The notes beneath the pieces were generated by a model. It did not search any database. It was not told the origin of the DNA and saw only the letters and a list, made by a program, of their open reading frames with translations. Below are positions 43,602 through 52,289 of a DNA stretch of 64,000 nucleotides, one piece after another. Origin of the DNA: Rhizobium sp. TH2 (GTDB lineage: Bacteria > Pseudomonadota > Alphaproteobacteria > Rhizobiales > Rhizobiaceae); NCBI RefSeq assembly GCF_024707525.1, contig NZ_CP062231.1, positions 868,001-932,000 of the forward strand. Direction: 5' to 3'. Every line of letters starts with the position of its first letter. The first letter of the stretch is position 1. The translations under genes were made by a program, and so were the position numbers.

Positions 43602-43655
43602 GTGAGCCATGCTGGAGTAGGTTGAACCCAGCGGGCCCAAGTGGAGGAACTGACT

Positions 43656-44822
43656 ATGGATCTCGCCGCTTTGTTCGATGCCGATCTCGGAGACGATATT
43701 GGCGCGCTGCGCGACAGCGTACAGAAATTCGCCGCCGACCGGATCGCCCCGCTCGCGATGGAAACCGACCGCGAGGATCGTTTCCCCAGGCATCTCTGGC
43801 CTGAGATGGGCGCGCTCGGCCTGCATGGTATCACCGTGAAGGAAGAATTCGGCGGCGCCGACATGGGCTATCTCGCCCATTGCGTGGCGCTGGAAGAGGT
43901 CAGCCGTGCATCGGCATCGGTCGGCCTCTCCTATGGCGCCCACTCCAACCTCTGCATCAACCAGATCAACCGCTGGGGCACGGCGGAGCAGAAGAACCGC
44001 TATCTCCCTAAGCTCATTTCAGGCGAGCACGTCGGTTCGCTCGCGATGAGCGAAACCGGCGCCGGCTCCGACGTCGTGTCGATGAAGCTGAAAGCCGACA
44101 AGAAGGGCGATCGCTATGTGCTGAACGGCACCAAGATGTGGATCACCAATGGCCACGAAGCCGATACGCTGGTGGTGTACGCTAAGACCGATATGGCCGC
44201 CGGACCACGCGGCATCACTGCCTTCCTGATCGAGAAGACCTTCAAGGGTTTTCGCCCGGCACAGAAACTCGACAAGCTCGGCATGCGCGGCTCACCGACG
44301 TCGGAACTGGTGTTCGAGGATTGCGAAGTGCCTGAGGAGAATATCCTCGGCAAGCTTGACGGTGGCGTCGGTGTGCTGATGAGCGGGCTCGATTTCGAGC
44401 GCGCCGTGCTGGCCGCCGGCCCCATCGGCATCATGCAGGCGGCGATGGATCTGGTCCTGCCCTATAGCCGCGAGCGCCACCAGTTCGGCAAGGCGATCGG
44501 CGAATTCCAGCTTGTCCAGGGCAAGATCGCCGACATGTACACGGCGATGAATTCTTCCCGCGCGTATGTCTACGCCGTGGCCCGCGCCGCCGACCGCGGC
44601 CGCATCACCCGTCAGGATGCCGCCGGCGCCATCCTGTTTGCCGCCGAGCGCGCGACCCAGGTGGCGCTCGATGCGATCCAGCTTCTCGGTGGTTCGGGTT
44701 ACGTCAACGACAGTTCGGCGGGCCGGCTGCTGCGCGATGCTAAGCTTTACGAAATCGGCGCCGGCACCAGCGAGATCCGGCGGATGCTGATCGGGCGCGA
44801 ATTGTTCAAGAGCAATGCGTGA
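43656..44822 (+). CDS. ivd: Isovaleryl-CoA dehydrogenase
   Basis: 388 residues from the ATG at 43656 (GGAGGA, 7 bases upstream). Acyl-CoA dehydrogenase motifs [15 protein letters not shown] and [20 protein letters not shown]. The catalytic base is Glu248 in [16 protein letters not shown], the position used by isovaleryl-CoA dehydrogenase and not by most acyl-CoA dehydrogenases. The C-terminal position has [10 protein letters not shown]. It oxidises isovaleryl-CoA to 3-methylcrotonyl-CoA, the step before mccAB. Confidence 0.9.
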   Translation: MDLAALFDADLGDDIGALRDSVQKFAADRIAPLAMETDREDRFPRHLWPEMGALGLHGITVKEEFGGADMGYLAHCVALEEVSRASASVGLSYGAHSNLCINQINRWGTAEQKNRYLPKLISGEHVGSLAMSETGAGSDVVSMKLKADKKGDRYVLNGTKMWITNGHEADTLVVYAKTDMAAGPRGITAFLIEKTFKGFRPAQKLDKLGMRGSPTSELVFEDCEVPEENILGKLDGGVGVLMSGLDFERAVLAAGPIGIMQAAMDLVLPYSRERHQFGKAIGEFQLVQGKIADMYTAMNSSRAYVYAVARAADRGRITRQDAAGAILFAAERATQVALDAIQLLGGSGYVNDSSAGRLLRDAKLYEIGAGTSEIRRMLIGRELFKSNA

Positions 44823-44855
44823 GGGGATGATGGCTGGCTTTGTGTTTGTCGATAA

Positions 44856-45018
44856 AGACCCCGCCCCAACCCCTCCCCACAAGGGGGAGGGGCTTCATCG
44901 CCGCGCCGTCTTATTCTCCTCAAATCGTTTCCACTCGCAGCAACGTTGCGAGGAGAAAGACGACGGCCGCAACGGGTTAGCCCCTCCCCCTTGTGGGGAG
45001 GGGGCGGGGCGGGATCTT
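44856..45018. repeat. Inverted mosaic repeat between ivd and mccB
   Basis: An arm with ACCCCTCCCCACAAGGGGG (44868-44886, within 44856-44892) is repeated in inverted form as CCCCCTTGTGGGGAGGGGG within 44979-45012. The arms are G/C-only runs around a shared CACAAG or CTTGTG centre, and each can fold alone. About 85 bases lie between the arms. It is a RIME/BIME-like repeat in a 222-base gap inside an operon. Nothing else is seen in the gap. Confidence 0.65.
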
Positions 45019-45044
45019 TCTGCCCGGAATAGAGGCCTCACCTA

Positions 45045-46646
45045 ATGAAGCTCACCTCCACCCTCCCTCACCACGCCACCTTCGACGCGAACACCGCCTA
45101 CATGCGCGGCCTCGTCGACGACCTGAAATCCAAAGTCTCGACCATCGCCATCGGCGGCGGAGAGAAAGCCCGTGAGCGCCACCTCTCGCGCGGAAAACTT
45201 CTGCCGCGCGACCGGATCGACGGCCTGCTCGATCCCGGCACGCCTTTCCTCGAATTCTCGCAATTCGCCGCCTACAATGTCTATGACGAACCCATTCCGG
45301 CCGCCGGCATTCTCACCGGCATCGGTCGTGTCTCTGGGCGCGAATGCGTCATCATTGTCAACGATGCGACGGTGAAGGGCGGCACCTACTATCCGCTGAC
45401 GGTCAAGAAGCACCTCCGCGCCCAGGAGATCGCCCGCGAGAACAAGCTGCCCTGCATCTACCTGGTGGATTCCGGCGGCGCCAACCTGCCGAACCAGGAC
45501 GAGGTCTTCCCCGATCGCGATCACTTCGGCCGCATCTTCTACAATCAGGCGACCATGTCCGCCGAGGGCATTCCTCAGATCGCCGTGGTTATGGGAAGCT
45601 GCACCGCCGGCGGCGCCTATGTGCCCGCGATGAGCGACCAGTCGATCATCGTCAAGAACCAGGGCACGATCTTCCTCGGCGGCCCGCCGCTGGTCAAGGC
45701 CGCGACCGGCGAGGTCGTGTCTGCCGAGGACCTCGGCGGCGCTGACGTCCATTCCCGCACATCAGGGGTCACCGACCACTATGCGAACGACGACCGGCAC
45801 GCACTGGCGATGGCGCGCAGCATCGTCGGAACGCTCAATCGGCCCAAGCTGGTCGACCTCGAACTGCGTGCGAGCACCGAGCCGCTCTATCCCACCAGCG
45901 ATCTGCACGGCATCGTGCCATCCGATGCGCGCAAACCATTCGACGTGCGCGAGGTGATCGCCCGCATCGTCGATGGATCGGATTTCGACGAGTTCAAGGC
46001 GCTCTACGGCACGACCTTGGTCTGCGGCTTCGCCCACATCTTCGGCTATCCCGTCGGCATCGTCGCCAACAATGGCATCCTGTTTTCGGAATCGGCGCTC
46101 AAGGGTGCCCACTTCATCGAACTCTGCGCTCAGCGCGGCATTCCGCTCGTCTTTCTGCAGAATATCACGGGCTTCATGGTCGGCCGGAAATACGAGGCCG
46201 GCGGCATCGCCAAGGACGGTGCCAAACTGGTGACGGCGGTCGCCTGCGCCAAGGTGCCGAAATTCACCGTGGTCATCGGCGGCTCGTTCGGCGCCGGCAA
46301 TTACGGCATGTGCGGCCGGGCCTATTCGCCGCGTTTCCTCTGGATGTGGCCGAATGCCCGCATCTCCGTCATGGGCGGCGAACAGGCGGCGTCGGTTCTG
46401 GCGCAGGTGCGTCGTGACGGGATGGAAGCAAGCGGCAAGAGCTGGTCTGCCGAGGAGGAAGAGGCCTTCAAGGCGCCGATCCGCGACAAATACGAGATCG
46501 AAGGCCACCCCTACTATGCCAGCGCCCGGCTGTGGGACGACGGCATCATCGATCCGGCCGATACCCGCATGGTGCTGGGCCTGGGTATTTCGGCCTCGCT
46601 CAATGCGCCGATCGAACCGACCCGGTTCGGCATTTTCAGGATGTGA
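45045..46646 (+). CDS. mccB: 3-Methylcrotonyl-CoA carboxylase beta subunit
   Basis: 533 residues, carboxyltransferase fold: [40 protein letters not shown], then [20 protein letters not shown], and [20 protein letters not shown]. The NLPNQ segment and the oxyanion regions fit the methylcrotonyl-CoA enzyme rather than propionyl-CoA carboxylase. It transfers carboxyl from biotin on MccA to 3-methylcrotonyl-CoA. Confidence 0.9.
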   Translation: MKLTSTLPHHATFDANTAYMRGLVDDLKSKVSTIAIGGGEKARERHLSRGKLLPRDRIDGLLDPGTPFLEFSQFAAYNVYDEPIPAAGILTGIGRVSGRECVIIVNDATVKGGTYYPLTVKKHLRAQEIARENKLPCIYLVDSGGANLPNQDEVFPDRDHFGRIFYNQATMSAEGIPQIAVVMGSCTAGGAYVPAMSDQSIIVKNQGTIFLGGPPLVKAATGEVVSAEDLGGADVHSRTSGVTDHYANDDRHALAMARSIVGTLNRPKLVDLELRASTEPLYPTSDLHGIVPSDARKPFDVREVIARIVDGSDFDEFKALYGTTLVCGFAHIFGYPVGIVANNGILFSESALKGAHFIELCAQRGIPLVFLQNITGFMVGRKYEAGGIAKDGAKLVTAVACAKVPKFTVVIGGSFGAGNYGMCGRAYSPRFLWMWPNARISVMGGEQAASVLAQVRRDGMEASGKSWSAEEEEAFKAPIRDKYEIEGHPYYASARLWDDGIIDPADTRMVLGLGISASLNAPIEPTRFGIFRM

Positions 46647-46653
46647 GGCAGTG

Positions 46654-48654
46654 ATGTTCAAGAAAATCCTGATAGCCAATCGCGGCGAAATCGCCGCCCG
46701 CGTCATCCGCACTGCGCGCCGGATGGGCGTCGAGACGGTCGCCGTCTATTCCGAAGCCGACCGCGATGCCCAGCATGTGGCGCTCGCCGACGATGCCCGC
46801 CTGATTGGTCCCGCGCCGGCACGGCAATCCTATCTCGACCAGCAGAAGGTTATCGCGGCCGCAGTCGATAGCGGCGCCGAGGCCGTGCATCCCGGCTATG
46901 GCTTCCTGTCGGAGAATGCCGATTTCGCCGACGCCTGCACGGCAGCCGGCCTGATCTTCATCGGACCACCCGCATCGGCGATCCGCGCCATGGGCGGCAA
47001 AAGCGAAGCCAAGGCGCTGATGGCGGGCGCCGGCGTGCCGCTGGTGCCCGGCTATCACGGCGCGGACCAGTCGCCAGAGGTGCTGTTCGCTGAAGCGGCC
47101 GATGTCGGCTATCCCGTGCTGATCAAGGCTTCGGCCGGCGGCGGCGGCAAGGGCATGCGTGTGGCGGAAACGCCCGACGTTTTCGCGGCCGAACTAGCGG
47201 GCGCCAAGCGCGAGTCGATGGCGTCCTTCAGCGACGACCGGATGCTAATCGAGAAATATCTCGTGCGCCCCCGCCATGTCGAAGTGCAGGTCTTCGCCGA
47301 CAATCACGGCAATTGCCATTCGCTGTTCGAGCGCGATTGCTCGATCCAGCGGCGTCACCAGAAGGTCATCGAGGAGGCACCGGCGCCGGGGCTCTCCCCG
47401 GACCTGCGCAAGCGGATGGGCGAGGCTGCGGTGGCTGCGGCAAAAGCCATTGGCTATTCCGGCGCGGGTACGATTGAATTCCTGCTCGATAGCAGGGGCG
47501 AATTCTACTTCATGGAAATGAACACACGGCTGCAGGTCGAGCATCCCGTCACGGAGTTCATCACCGGCCTCGATCTCGTGGAGTGGCAGCTGCGGGTTGC
47601 TTCCGGCGAGCGGCTGCCCGAGAGCTGGCGCGACCTCACGATCAACGGCCATGCGATCGAGACGCGCATCTATGCCGAGGATGCCGCCAATGGCTTCCTG
47701 CCCTCGACCGGCCTCGTCTCGCATCTGAGGATGCCCGAGGCTGGCCCGCATGTCCGCATCGACAGCGGCATCCGCGCGGGAGATCGTATCACCGTGCATT
47801 ATGATCCGATGATCGCCAAGCTGGTCGTCTGGGACAAGGACCGCACGGCTGCCGTTTCGCGCATGCGGCGCGCACTGGCCGATACCGCGATTACAGGCGT
47901 TAGCAGCAATGTCGGCTTTCTCTCGCGGCTGGTCGGCCTGCCGTCGTTCGAACAGGCCCACCTCGACACCGGCTTCATCGGCCGCCACGAGGACGAACTT
48001 CTCGCAGCGCCAGCGATCGATGCGTCGTCCATCGCGCTGGCCGGCCTTGGCCTCCTGCTTCATCGACGCGCCACCGCGGAACGGCAGGCAGCGGCGTCAT
48101 CCGATGCTTCCAGTCCTTGGTCCCGGATGAATGGCTTCCGGTTGAATGTTCCCGCTCGCGAAACATTGCGCATCGAACTCGATGGGAAATTGGTTACGCC
48201 GACAGTTCAGCATCTCGATCGGGGCTTCCGCTTCGAGCACGAGGGCACCGGCCTTGATATCGATGGCACATTGAGTACAGAAGGCACGTTGGATGCCCGC
48301 ATCGGCGATCGGAAAGTCCGTGGTTTCTTCTGGGGCGACGGCCAGCGCTTCGATCTCTTCTCCGAGGGGCAACATCTCCACATCACGCTTCCCGATCCGA
48401 TGGGCGAGGGCGGTTCCGAAGCTGCGGCTGGCGCAATGACCGCACCCATGCCCGGCATCATCCGCGCGATCCTTGCCACTCCCGGCGAGCGTGTCGTGAA
48501 GGGCACGGCACTGATCATCATGGAAGCGATGAAGATGGAGCACACGATTCGCGCACCGGCCGATGGCGTGGTCGATGCCTTCAACTGCGCCGAAGGCGCG
48601 ATGACCGAGGCGGGCACTGTGCTCGTGTCGTTCACGCCGGAGGCCGGGTCATGA
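46654..48654 (+). CDS. mccA: 3-Methylcrotonyl-CoA carboxylase alpha subunit (biotin)
   Basis: 666 residues from the ATG at 46654. Biotin carboxylase domain (KILIANRGEIAARVIRTARR; ATP loop SAGGGGKGMRV; EMNTRLQVEHPVTE), a linker domain, and the C-terminal biotinyl domain with Lys627 in EAMKMEH. It carboxylates its own biotin with ATP and bicarbonate. The stop overlaps the HMG-CoA lyase start (ATGA). Confidence 0.9.
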   Translation: MFKKILIANRGEIAARVIRTARRMGVETVAVYSEADRDAQHVALADDARLIGPAPARQSYLDQQKVIAAAVDSGAEAVHPGYGFLSENADFADACTAAGLIFIGPPASAIRAMGGKSEAKALMAGAGVPLVPGYHGADQSPEVLFAEAADVGYPVLIKASAGGGGKGMRVAETPDVFAAELAGAKRESMASFSDDRMLIEKYLVRPRHVEVQVFADNHGNCHSLFERDCSIQRRHQKVIEEAPAPGLSPDLRKRMGEAAVAAAKAIGYSGAGTIEFLLDSRGEFYFMEMNTRLQVEHPVTEFITGLDLVEWQLRVASGERLPESWRDLTINGHAIETRIYAEDAANGFLPSTGLVSHLRMPEAGPHVRIDSGIRAGDRITVHYDPMIAKLVVWDKDRTAAVSRMRRALADTAITGVSSNVGFLSRLVGLPSFEQAHLDTGFIGRHEDELLAAPAIDASSIALAGLGLLLHRRATAERQAAASSDASSPWSRMNGFRLNVPARETLRIELDGKLVTPTVQHLDRGFRFEHEGTGLDIDGTLSTEGTLDARIGDRKVRGFFWGDGQRFDLFSEGQHLHITLPDPMGEGGSEAAAGAMTAPMPGIIRAILATPGERVVKGTALIIMEAMKMEHTIRAPADGVVDAFNCAEGAMTEAGTVLVSFTPEAGS

Positions 48655-49559
48655 CGCTGCCGACGAAGGTGAAAATCGTCGAAGTCGGGCCACGAGATGG
48701 CCTGCAGAACGAAGCGGCCATCGTTCCCGCCTCCGTGAAGATCGAGCTCGTCGATCGCCTCGCACGTGCAGGCTTGCCGGTGGTGGAAGCGGGCTCCTTC
48801 GTCTCGCCGAAATGGGTGCCGCAGATGGCCGATTCGGCTGAGGTCTTCGCCGGCATTTCCAGACAAGGGGGCACGTCTTATCCGGCGCTGGTTCCTAATA
48901 TGAAGGGGCTGGAAGCCGCACTTGCCGTCGGCGTTGAAGAGATCGCGGTCTTCGTCTCGGCTTCAGAAGGCTTCAGCCAGAAGAATATCGCTTGCTCGCG
49001 TGCCGAAAGCCTCGAGCGGTTGGCACCGGTGACCACGCGGGCGATAGCCGAGGGGTTGAAGGTCCGCGGCTACCTTTCCTGTGTCGCCGGCTGCCCCTAT
49101 GACGGCGATGTTCCCGTTGCCGCCGTCGTCGAGATGTCGAACGCTTTGATCGGCATGGGTTGCTACGAACTCTCGCTCGGCGACACGATCGGTGTCGGCA
49201 CCGCGGATCAGATGCGCGGCATCATCAGGGGCGTGGCTGGCTCCGTGCCGAAGGACCGGATCGCCATGCATTTCCATGACACCTGCGGCCAGGGCGTCGC
49301 CAACGTGTTGGCCAGCCTGGAGGAGGGCATTTCGGTCTTCGACAGTTCCGTGGCCGGTCTCGGCGGTTGCCCCTATGCGCGGGGCGCCAGCGGCAATGTC
49401 GCGACCGAGGATGTGGTCTATCTGCTGCGTGGTCTCGGGATCGAGACCGGTGTTAATCTCGATACGGTTGCTGAGATCGGCGGCTGGATCAGCGAACGCC
49501 TCAACCGTCCCAATGCCGCGCGGGCCGGCCGGGCGATCCTGGCGAGAAGGGAGGCTTGA
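48651..49559 (+). CDS. hmgL: Hydroxymethylglutaryl-CoA lyase
   Basis: 302 residues. VEVGPRDGLQNE at the start holds the catalytic Arg-Asp, LSLGDTIGVGT and HFHDTCGQGVANV hold metal ligands, and VAGLGGCPYARGASGN is the active-site Cys loop. It splits HMG-CoA into acetoacetate and acetyl-CoA, ending leucine degradation. Confidence 0.9.
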   Translation: MTLPTKVKIVEVGPRDGLQNEAAIVPASVKIELVDRLARAGLPVVEAGSFVSPKWVPQMADSAEVFAGISRQGGTSYPALVPNMKGLEAALAVGVEEIAVFVSASEGFSQKNIACSRAESLERLAPVTTRAIAEGLKVRGYLSCVAGCPYDGDVPVAAVVEMSNALIGMGCYELSLGDTIGVGTADQMRGIIRGVAGSVPKDRIAMHFHDTCGQGVANVLASLEEGISVFDSSVAGLGGCPYARGASGNVATEDVVYLLRGLGIETGVNLDTVAEIGGWISERLNRPNAARAGRAILARREA

Positions 49560-49560
49560 C

Positions 49561-50343
49561 ATGGCCGAGGAACTGCTCGTCGAACGCCGAGGGTCCGTGC
49601 TCTGGCTGACGCTCAATCGGCCCGAGAGGCACAATGCCATCAATGGCGCGATGACGGCAGCGCTGGTTGAGGCGCTTGGTGAGGCCTCGACCGATATAGG
49701 CGTCAGGGCGATCGTCCTGACGGGAGCCGGCGAACGAACGTTCTGTTCCGGCGCCGACCTCAAGGACCAATCCAGCATGTTCGCCTCGGCGGGCGGGACG
49801 AACCCGATCGGCAATGTGCTGCGGGCGGTTCAGGCGTGCAGCAAGCTCGTGGTCGCCCGTCTCAACGGTTCGGCGCTTGCCGGCGGCCTTGGTCTCGTCG
49901 CGGCCTGCGATCTCGCCTATGCTGCCCATCACGCCAAGTTCGGCCTGCCCGAAGTGCGCGTCGGCGTCTTTCCGATGATGATCGCAACACGCCTGACGCG
50001 CCAGATCCCCGAGCGCCGTTTCCGAGAGATGGCTTATCTCGGGGAGACGATCGGCACTGAGGAGGCCGAACGCCATGGCCTCATCAATCGCGCGGTTCCC
50101 GCTGCCGAACTCGACGCCCTCATCCAGTCAGTTCTCGACAAGCTTATGCTCGGCGCGCCGGGTGCGATCTCGGCCGGCAAGCAGGCCCTGTCAGAGATGC
50201 AGGACATGCCGCAGACCGAACGGCTGGCATATGCCGAGCGCATGATCGCCACATTGGGCGAAAGCACCGAGGCGCGCGAGGGCCGCACCGCCTTCGCCGA
50301 AAAGCGCAGGCCGGGCTGGGTGCTTAGCGCAGACGACGTTTAG
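49561..50343 (+). CDS. Enoyl-CoA hydratase, likely methylglutaconyl-CoA hydratase
   Basis: 260 residues, one base after the HMG-CoA lyase stop. Crotonase fold: LTLNRPERHNAINGAM, FCSGADLKD (oxyanion hole), AGGLGLVAACDLAYAAHHAK and LPEVRVGVFPMMIA. The operon lacks only the hydratase between MccAB and HMG-CoA lyase, so this gene fills that step. The stop codon TAG is the first triplet of the inverted-repeat element at 50341. Confidence 0.85.
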   Translation: MAEELLVERRGSVLWLTLNRPERHNAINGAMTAALVEALGEASTDIGVRAIVLTGAGERTFCSGADLKDQSSMFASAGGTNPIGNVLRAVQACSKLVVARLNGSALAGGLGLVAACDLAYAAHHAKFGLPEVRVGVFPMMIATRLTRQIPERRFREMAYLGETIGTEEAERHGLINRAVPAAELDALIQSVLDKLMLGAPGAISAGKQALSEMQDMPQTERLAYAERMIATLGESTEAREGRTAFAEKRRPGWVLSADDV

Positions 50344-50552
50344 AGCGCTTCATTGTTAAATGGAAACAGTTCTGTTGGCTCAAACGGAGTCGGATGGTCG
50401 ACCGGTGGGCCACGTGTCGTAGCCAAAGCATACGGCCAAGCCGGCCGGTCGATCAGCCGGCCCGTTTCAGCCAACCCGAAGGGCCGGGCATCTTTCCGCC
50501 ATGACCTGCGGCGCCGGGCAGAACTGCTTCCATTTAGCAATGAAACGCTCTA
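50341..50552. mobile_element. MITE-like element with 34-bp inverted repeats
   Basis: 50341-50374 and 50519-50552 are inverted copies of each other with 3 mismatches over 34 bases, both beginning TAGAGCG from the outside. The 144-base middle has no supported gene; short open frames on both strands are mirror reads of the repeats. TA at both outer ends fits the TA target duplication of IS630/mariner-type elements. It has no transposase, so it would depend on one in trans. It gives the upstream gene its stop codon. Confidence 0.7.
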
Positions 50553-50590
50553 ACCGTGAGAAAGCGACGCCACCCGCAGCGCGACGACGA

Positions 50591-51352
50591 TCAGTAGTCG
50601 ATGCCTGCGACTTCCGCGAGCCGATCGATATCGTGGATAGTGACGCTGCGAGTGGTCTCGATGCGGATCACCTTTTCCTGCTTCAGCTTGGTCACCTGCC
50701 GGCTGACGGTCTCGATGGTGAGGCCAAGAAAATCCGCGATGTCCTGCCTGCTCAGCGGCAGTTCGAACCGCAGTGTTCCGCTGCTGTCGCCATCACTGTG
50801 GGTGGCGATGAGGTGCAGGAAGCTCGCGACCTTCTCGCGCGCCGTCTTGCGGCCGAGTGTCAGCATCCAGTCGCGCGCATCGTCGAGTTCGACCAGCGCC
50901 TGGCTGTGGAGCCGGTGTCCGAGATCAGGCGCACGCATCACCATGCGGTCGAGTGCAGACTTGGCGACAACGCAGATTTCGATATCGGTGGCCGCCTCTG
51001 CGGTCAGCGCACTGTCATTGGCGAAGGGCCGGCCGATGAAACCGGGTGCGAATTGCAGCCCGACGATCTGCTGGCGTCCATCGGACATTCTCTTGGTGAG
51101 CTTGACGACACCCTTGATGATATTTGCATAGGAGACGATGCGTTCTCCCTGGCTGAGCAGTTCCGAACCATGATCAACTTTCCGGCGCGCGGTGAAGCGG
51201 CTGAGTTCGGAAAGTTGCCCGTCTGTCATGGCACCGCAGATGCCGCCCTCGCGCGTCTCACACGAGCGGCATGCCAATGGCATCTCCACAACGTGAAAAT
51301 CTTTCCTTCGCGCTTCCATGGCTCCACTCGCTTCCGATGGACAGATAGTCAT
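50591..51352 (-). CDS. fnrN: FnrN-type oxygen-sensing Crp/Fnr regulator
   Basis: Up to 253 residues (ATG at 51352; ATG at 51319 is an alternative). Cys28, Cys31 and Cys39 in CRSCETREGGIC plus Cys127 in DIEICVV give the C-x2-C-x7-C...C set of rhizobial FnrN, which holds an oxygen-labile 4Fe-4S cluster. C-terminal HTH: LPLSRQDIADFLGLTIETVS. A perfect FNR box lies 91 bases upstream, so it likely controls itself. Expected targets are low-oxygen genes elsewhere. Confidence 0.85.
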   Translation of the reverse strand: MTICPSEASGAMEARRKDFHVVEMPLACRSCETREGGICGAMTDGQLSELSRFTARRKVDHGSELLSQGERIVSYANIIKGVVKLTKRMSDGRQQIVGLQFAPGFIGRPFANDSALTAEAATDIEICVVAKSALDRMVMRAPDLGHRLHSQALVELDDARDWMLTLGRKTAREKVASFLHLIATHSDGDSSGTLRFELPLSRQDIADFLGLTIETVSRQVTKLKQEKVIRIETTRSVTIHDIDRLAEVAGIDY

Positions 51353-51442
51353 CCCACCTAAATTTGAAGATTTGGGTTTATCTAAAGAGCGCGCCCTGCG
51401 ATTGTTTTACAATCCCCACTTCTTATGAGTGAGAGGTCGATT

Positions 51443-51456
51443 TTGATGGAAATCAA
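51443..51456. promoter_or_regulatory. FNR/FixK box
   Basis: TTGATGGAAATCAA: a perfect TTGAT-N4-ATCAA palindrome. It is in the gap of 373 bases between fnrN (minus) and the Ala/Lys-rich gene (plus), nearer to fnrN. I see no further gene in the gap. It probably mediates fnrN autoregulation, as known for this regulator. Confidence 0.8.
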
Positions 51457-51725
51457 TTCAAACGCTCCACCGAAGAGGGGACGAAGCCTGCTTTGGAGGC
51501 CTCGACGGCGGCAATCGGGAGAGCTGTGCGGATTATCGTCGAGGGCATCATTTCCCAAGGGAACGGTACCGGGGCTTTGTGCATTTCGAGTCCTGACGGC
51601 AGCATTCTTGAAAAAGCGTAGCCTGTTTGGTTGTCAAATCCGCCTTGACGGTTGACACGTCATGCAACTCACGTGAAGGAGTGCTAACGGGTGGCGGTTT
51701 CGAACTGCTCAGGCAGGGCCGGGAT

Positions 51726-52289
51726 ATGGACGGGAAGACAGGAAGACCAATACTTTCGCTGAAATTCAAGACCTCGCCTCCTTCAGGAGAGGCGCCGGCT
51801 GTGGATCAGCGCAAGAGCGCGCCCGAAAAACCCGTGGCGGTTGCACCCAAGGCCGACGTCGCGGCCAAGCCTTTCGCCATGCCGAAGCCCGTCCTCGCGC
51901 GCAAGCAGGCGTTGCGGGAAGTGTTCGTGGCCAAGACCATGGCCAAGCCGGAAAAGCCGGTCGAGGACCACAAGGCTGCACCGCCGATCGAGCCCGCCGC
52001 CTTCAAGGCGGCGACCAAGGCAGCGATGAAGGCCGCGTCTTCCGTCGTCGCCGATCCGGCCTGGCAGAGTGCCGATCTTCAGAAAAGCTATCAGGAAGCA
52101 AAGAGCCACGCCCAGCCGGTTCACCGCAAGCAGGCCAAGCTGATCAGCGGCATCGTCATGCGACGGGTGGCACCTGACCTGCCCGAGGAATCCGAAACCC
52201 GGAGCCTCGCCATGCGCGCGGCGTATGCGGCGGCGTTCGCAAGTCTGATCGGCAGCGCCGAAGAAATCTCACCGGGCGCGGGCGCCTAG
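51726..52289 (+). CDS. Ala/Lys/Pro-rich hypothetical protein
   Basis: 187 residues from the ATG at 51726; the start is uncertain because the best ribosome site (AAGGAG, 51676) is out of frame with it. Residues ~20-110 are low-complexity Ala/Lys/Pro, reminiscent of histone H1-like or TonB-like linkers, and the last 60 are helical. No family recognised. It ends directly against the convergent GGDEF-EAL gene (stops adjacent). Confidence 0.55.
   Translation: MDGKTGRPILSLKFKTSPPSGEAPAVDQRKSAPEKPVAVAPKADVAAKPFAMPKPVLARKQALREVFVAKTMAKPEKPVEDHKAAPPIEPAAFKAATKAAMKAASSVVADPAWQSADLQKSYQEAKSHAQPVHRKQAKLISGIVMRRVAPDLPEESETRSLAMRAAYAAAFASLIGSAEEISPGAGA

Noticed and set aside
50340..50553. Two ~66-codon frames on opposite strands, each starting MLNG
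   Set aside because: They begin in the two arms of the inverted-repeat element and mirror each other; the similarity is due to the repeat, not to coding.
51560..51585. GGAAC with CATT 17 bases on, upstream of the Ala/Lys-rich gene
   Set aside because: The -10 part lacks the CGTT core, and the spacing to the gene (~140 bases) is long. Too weak to call.
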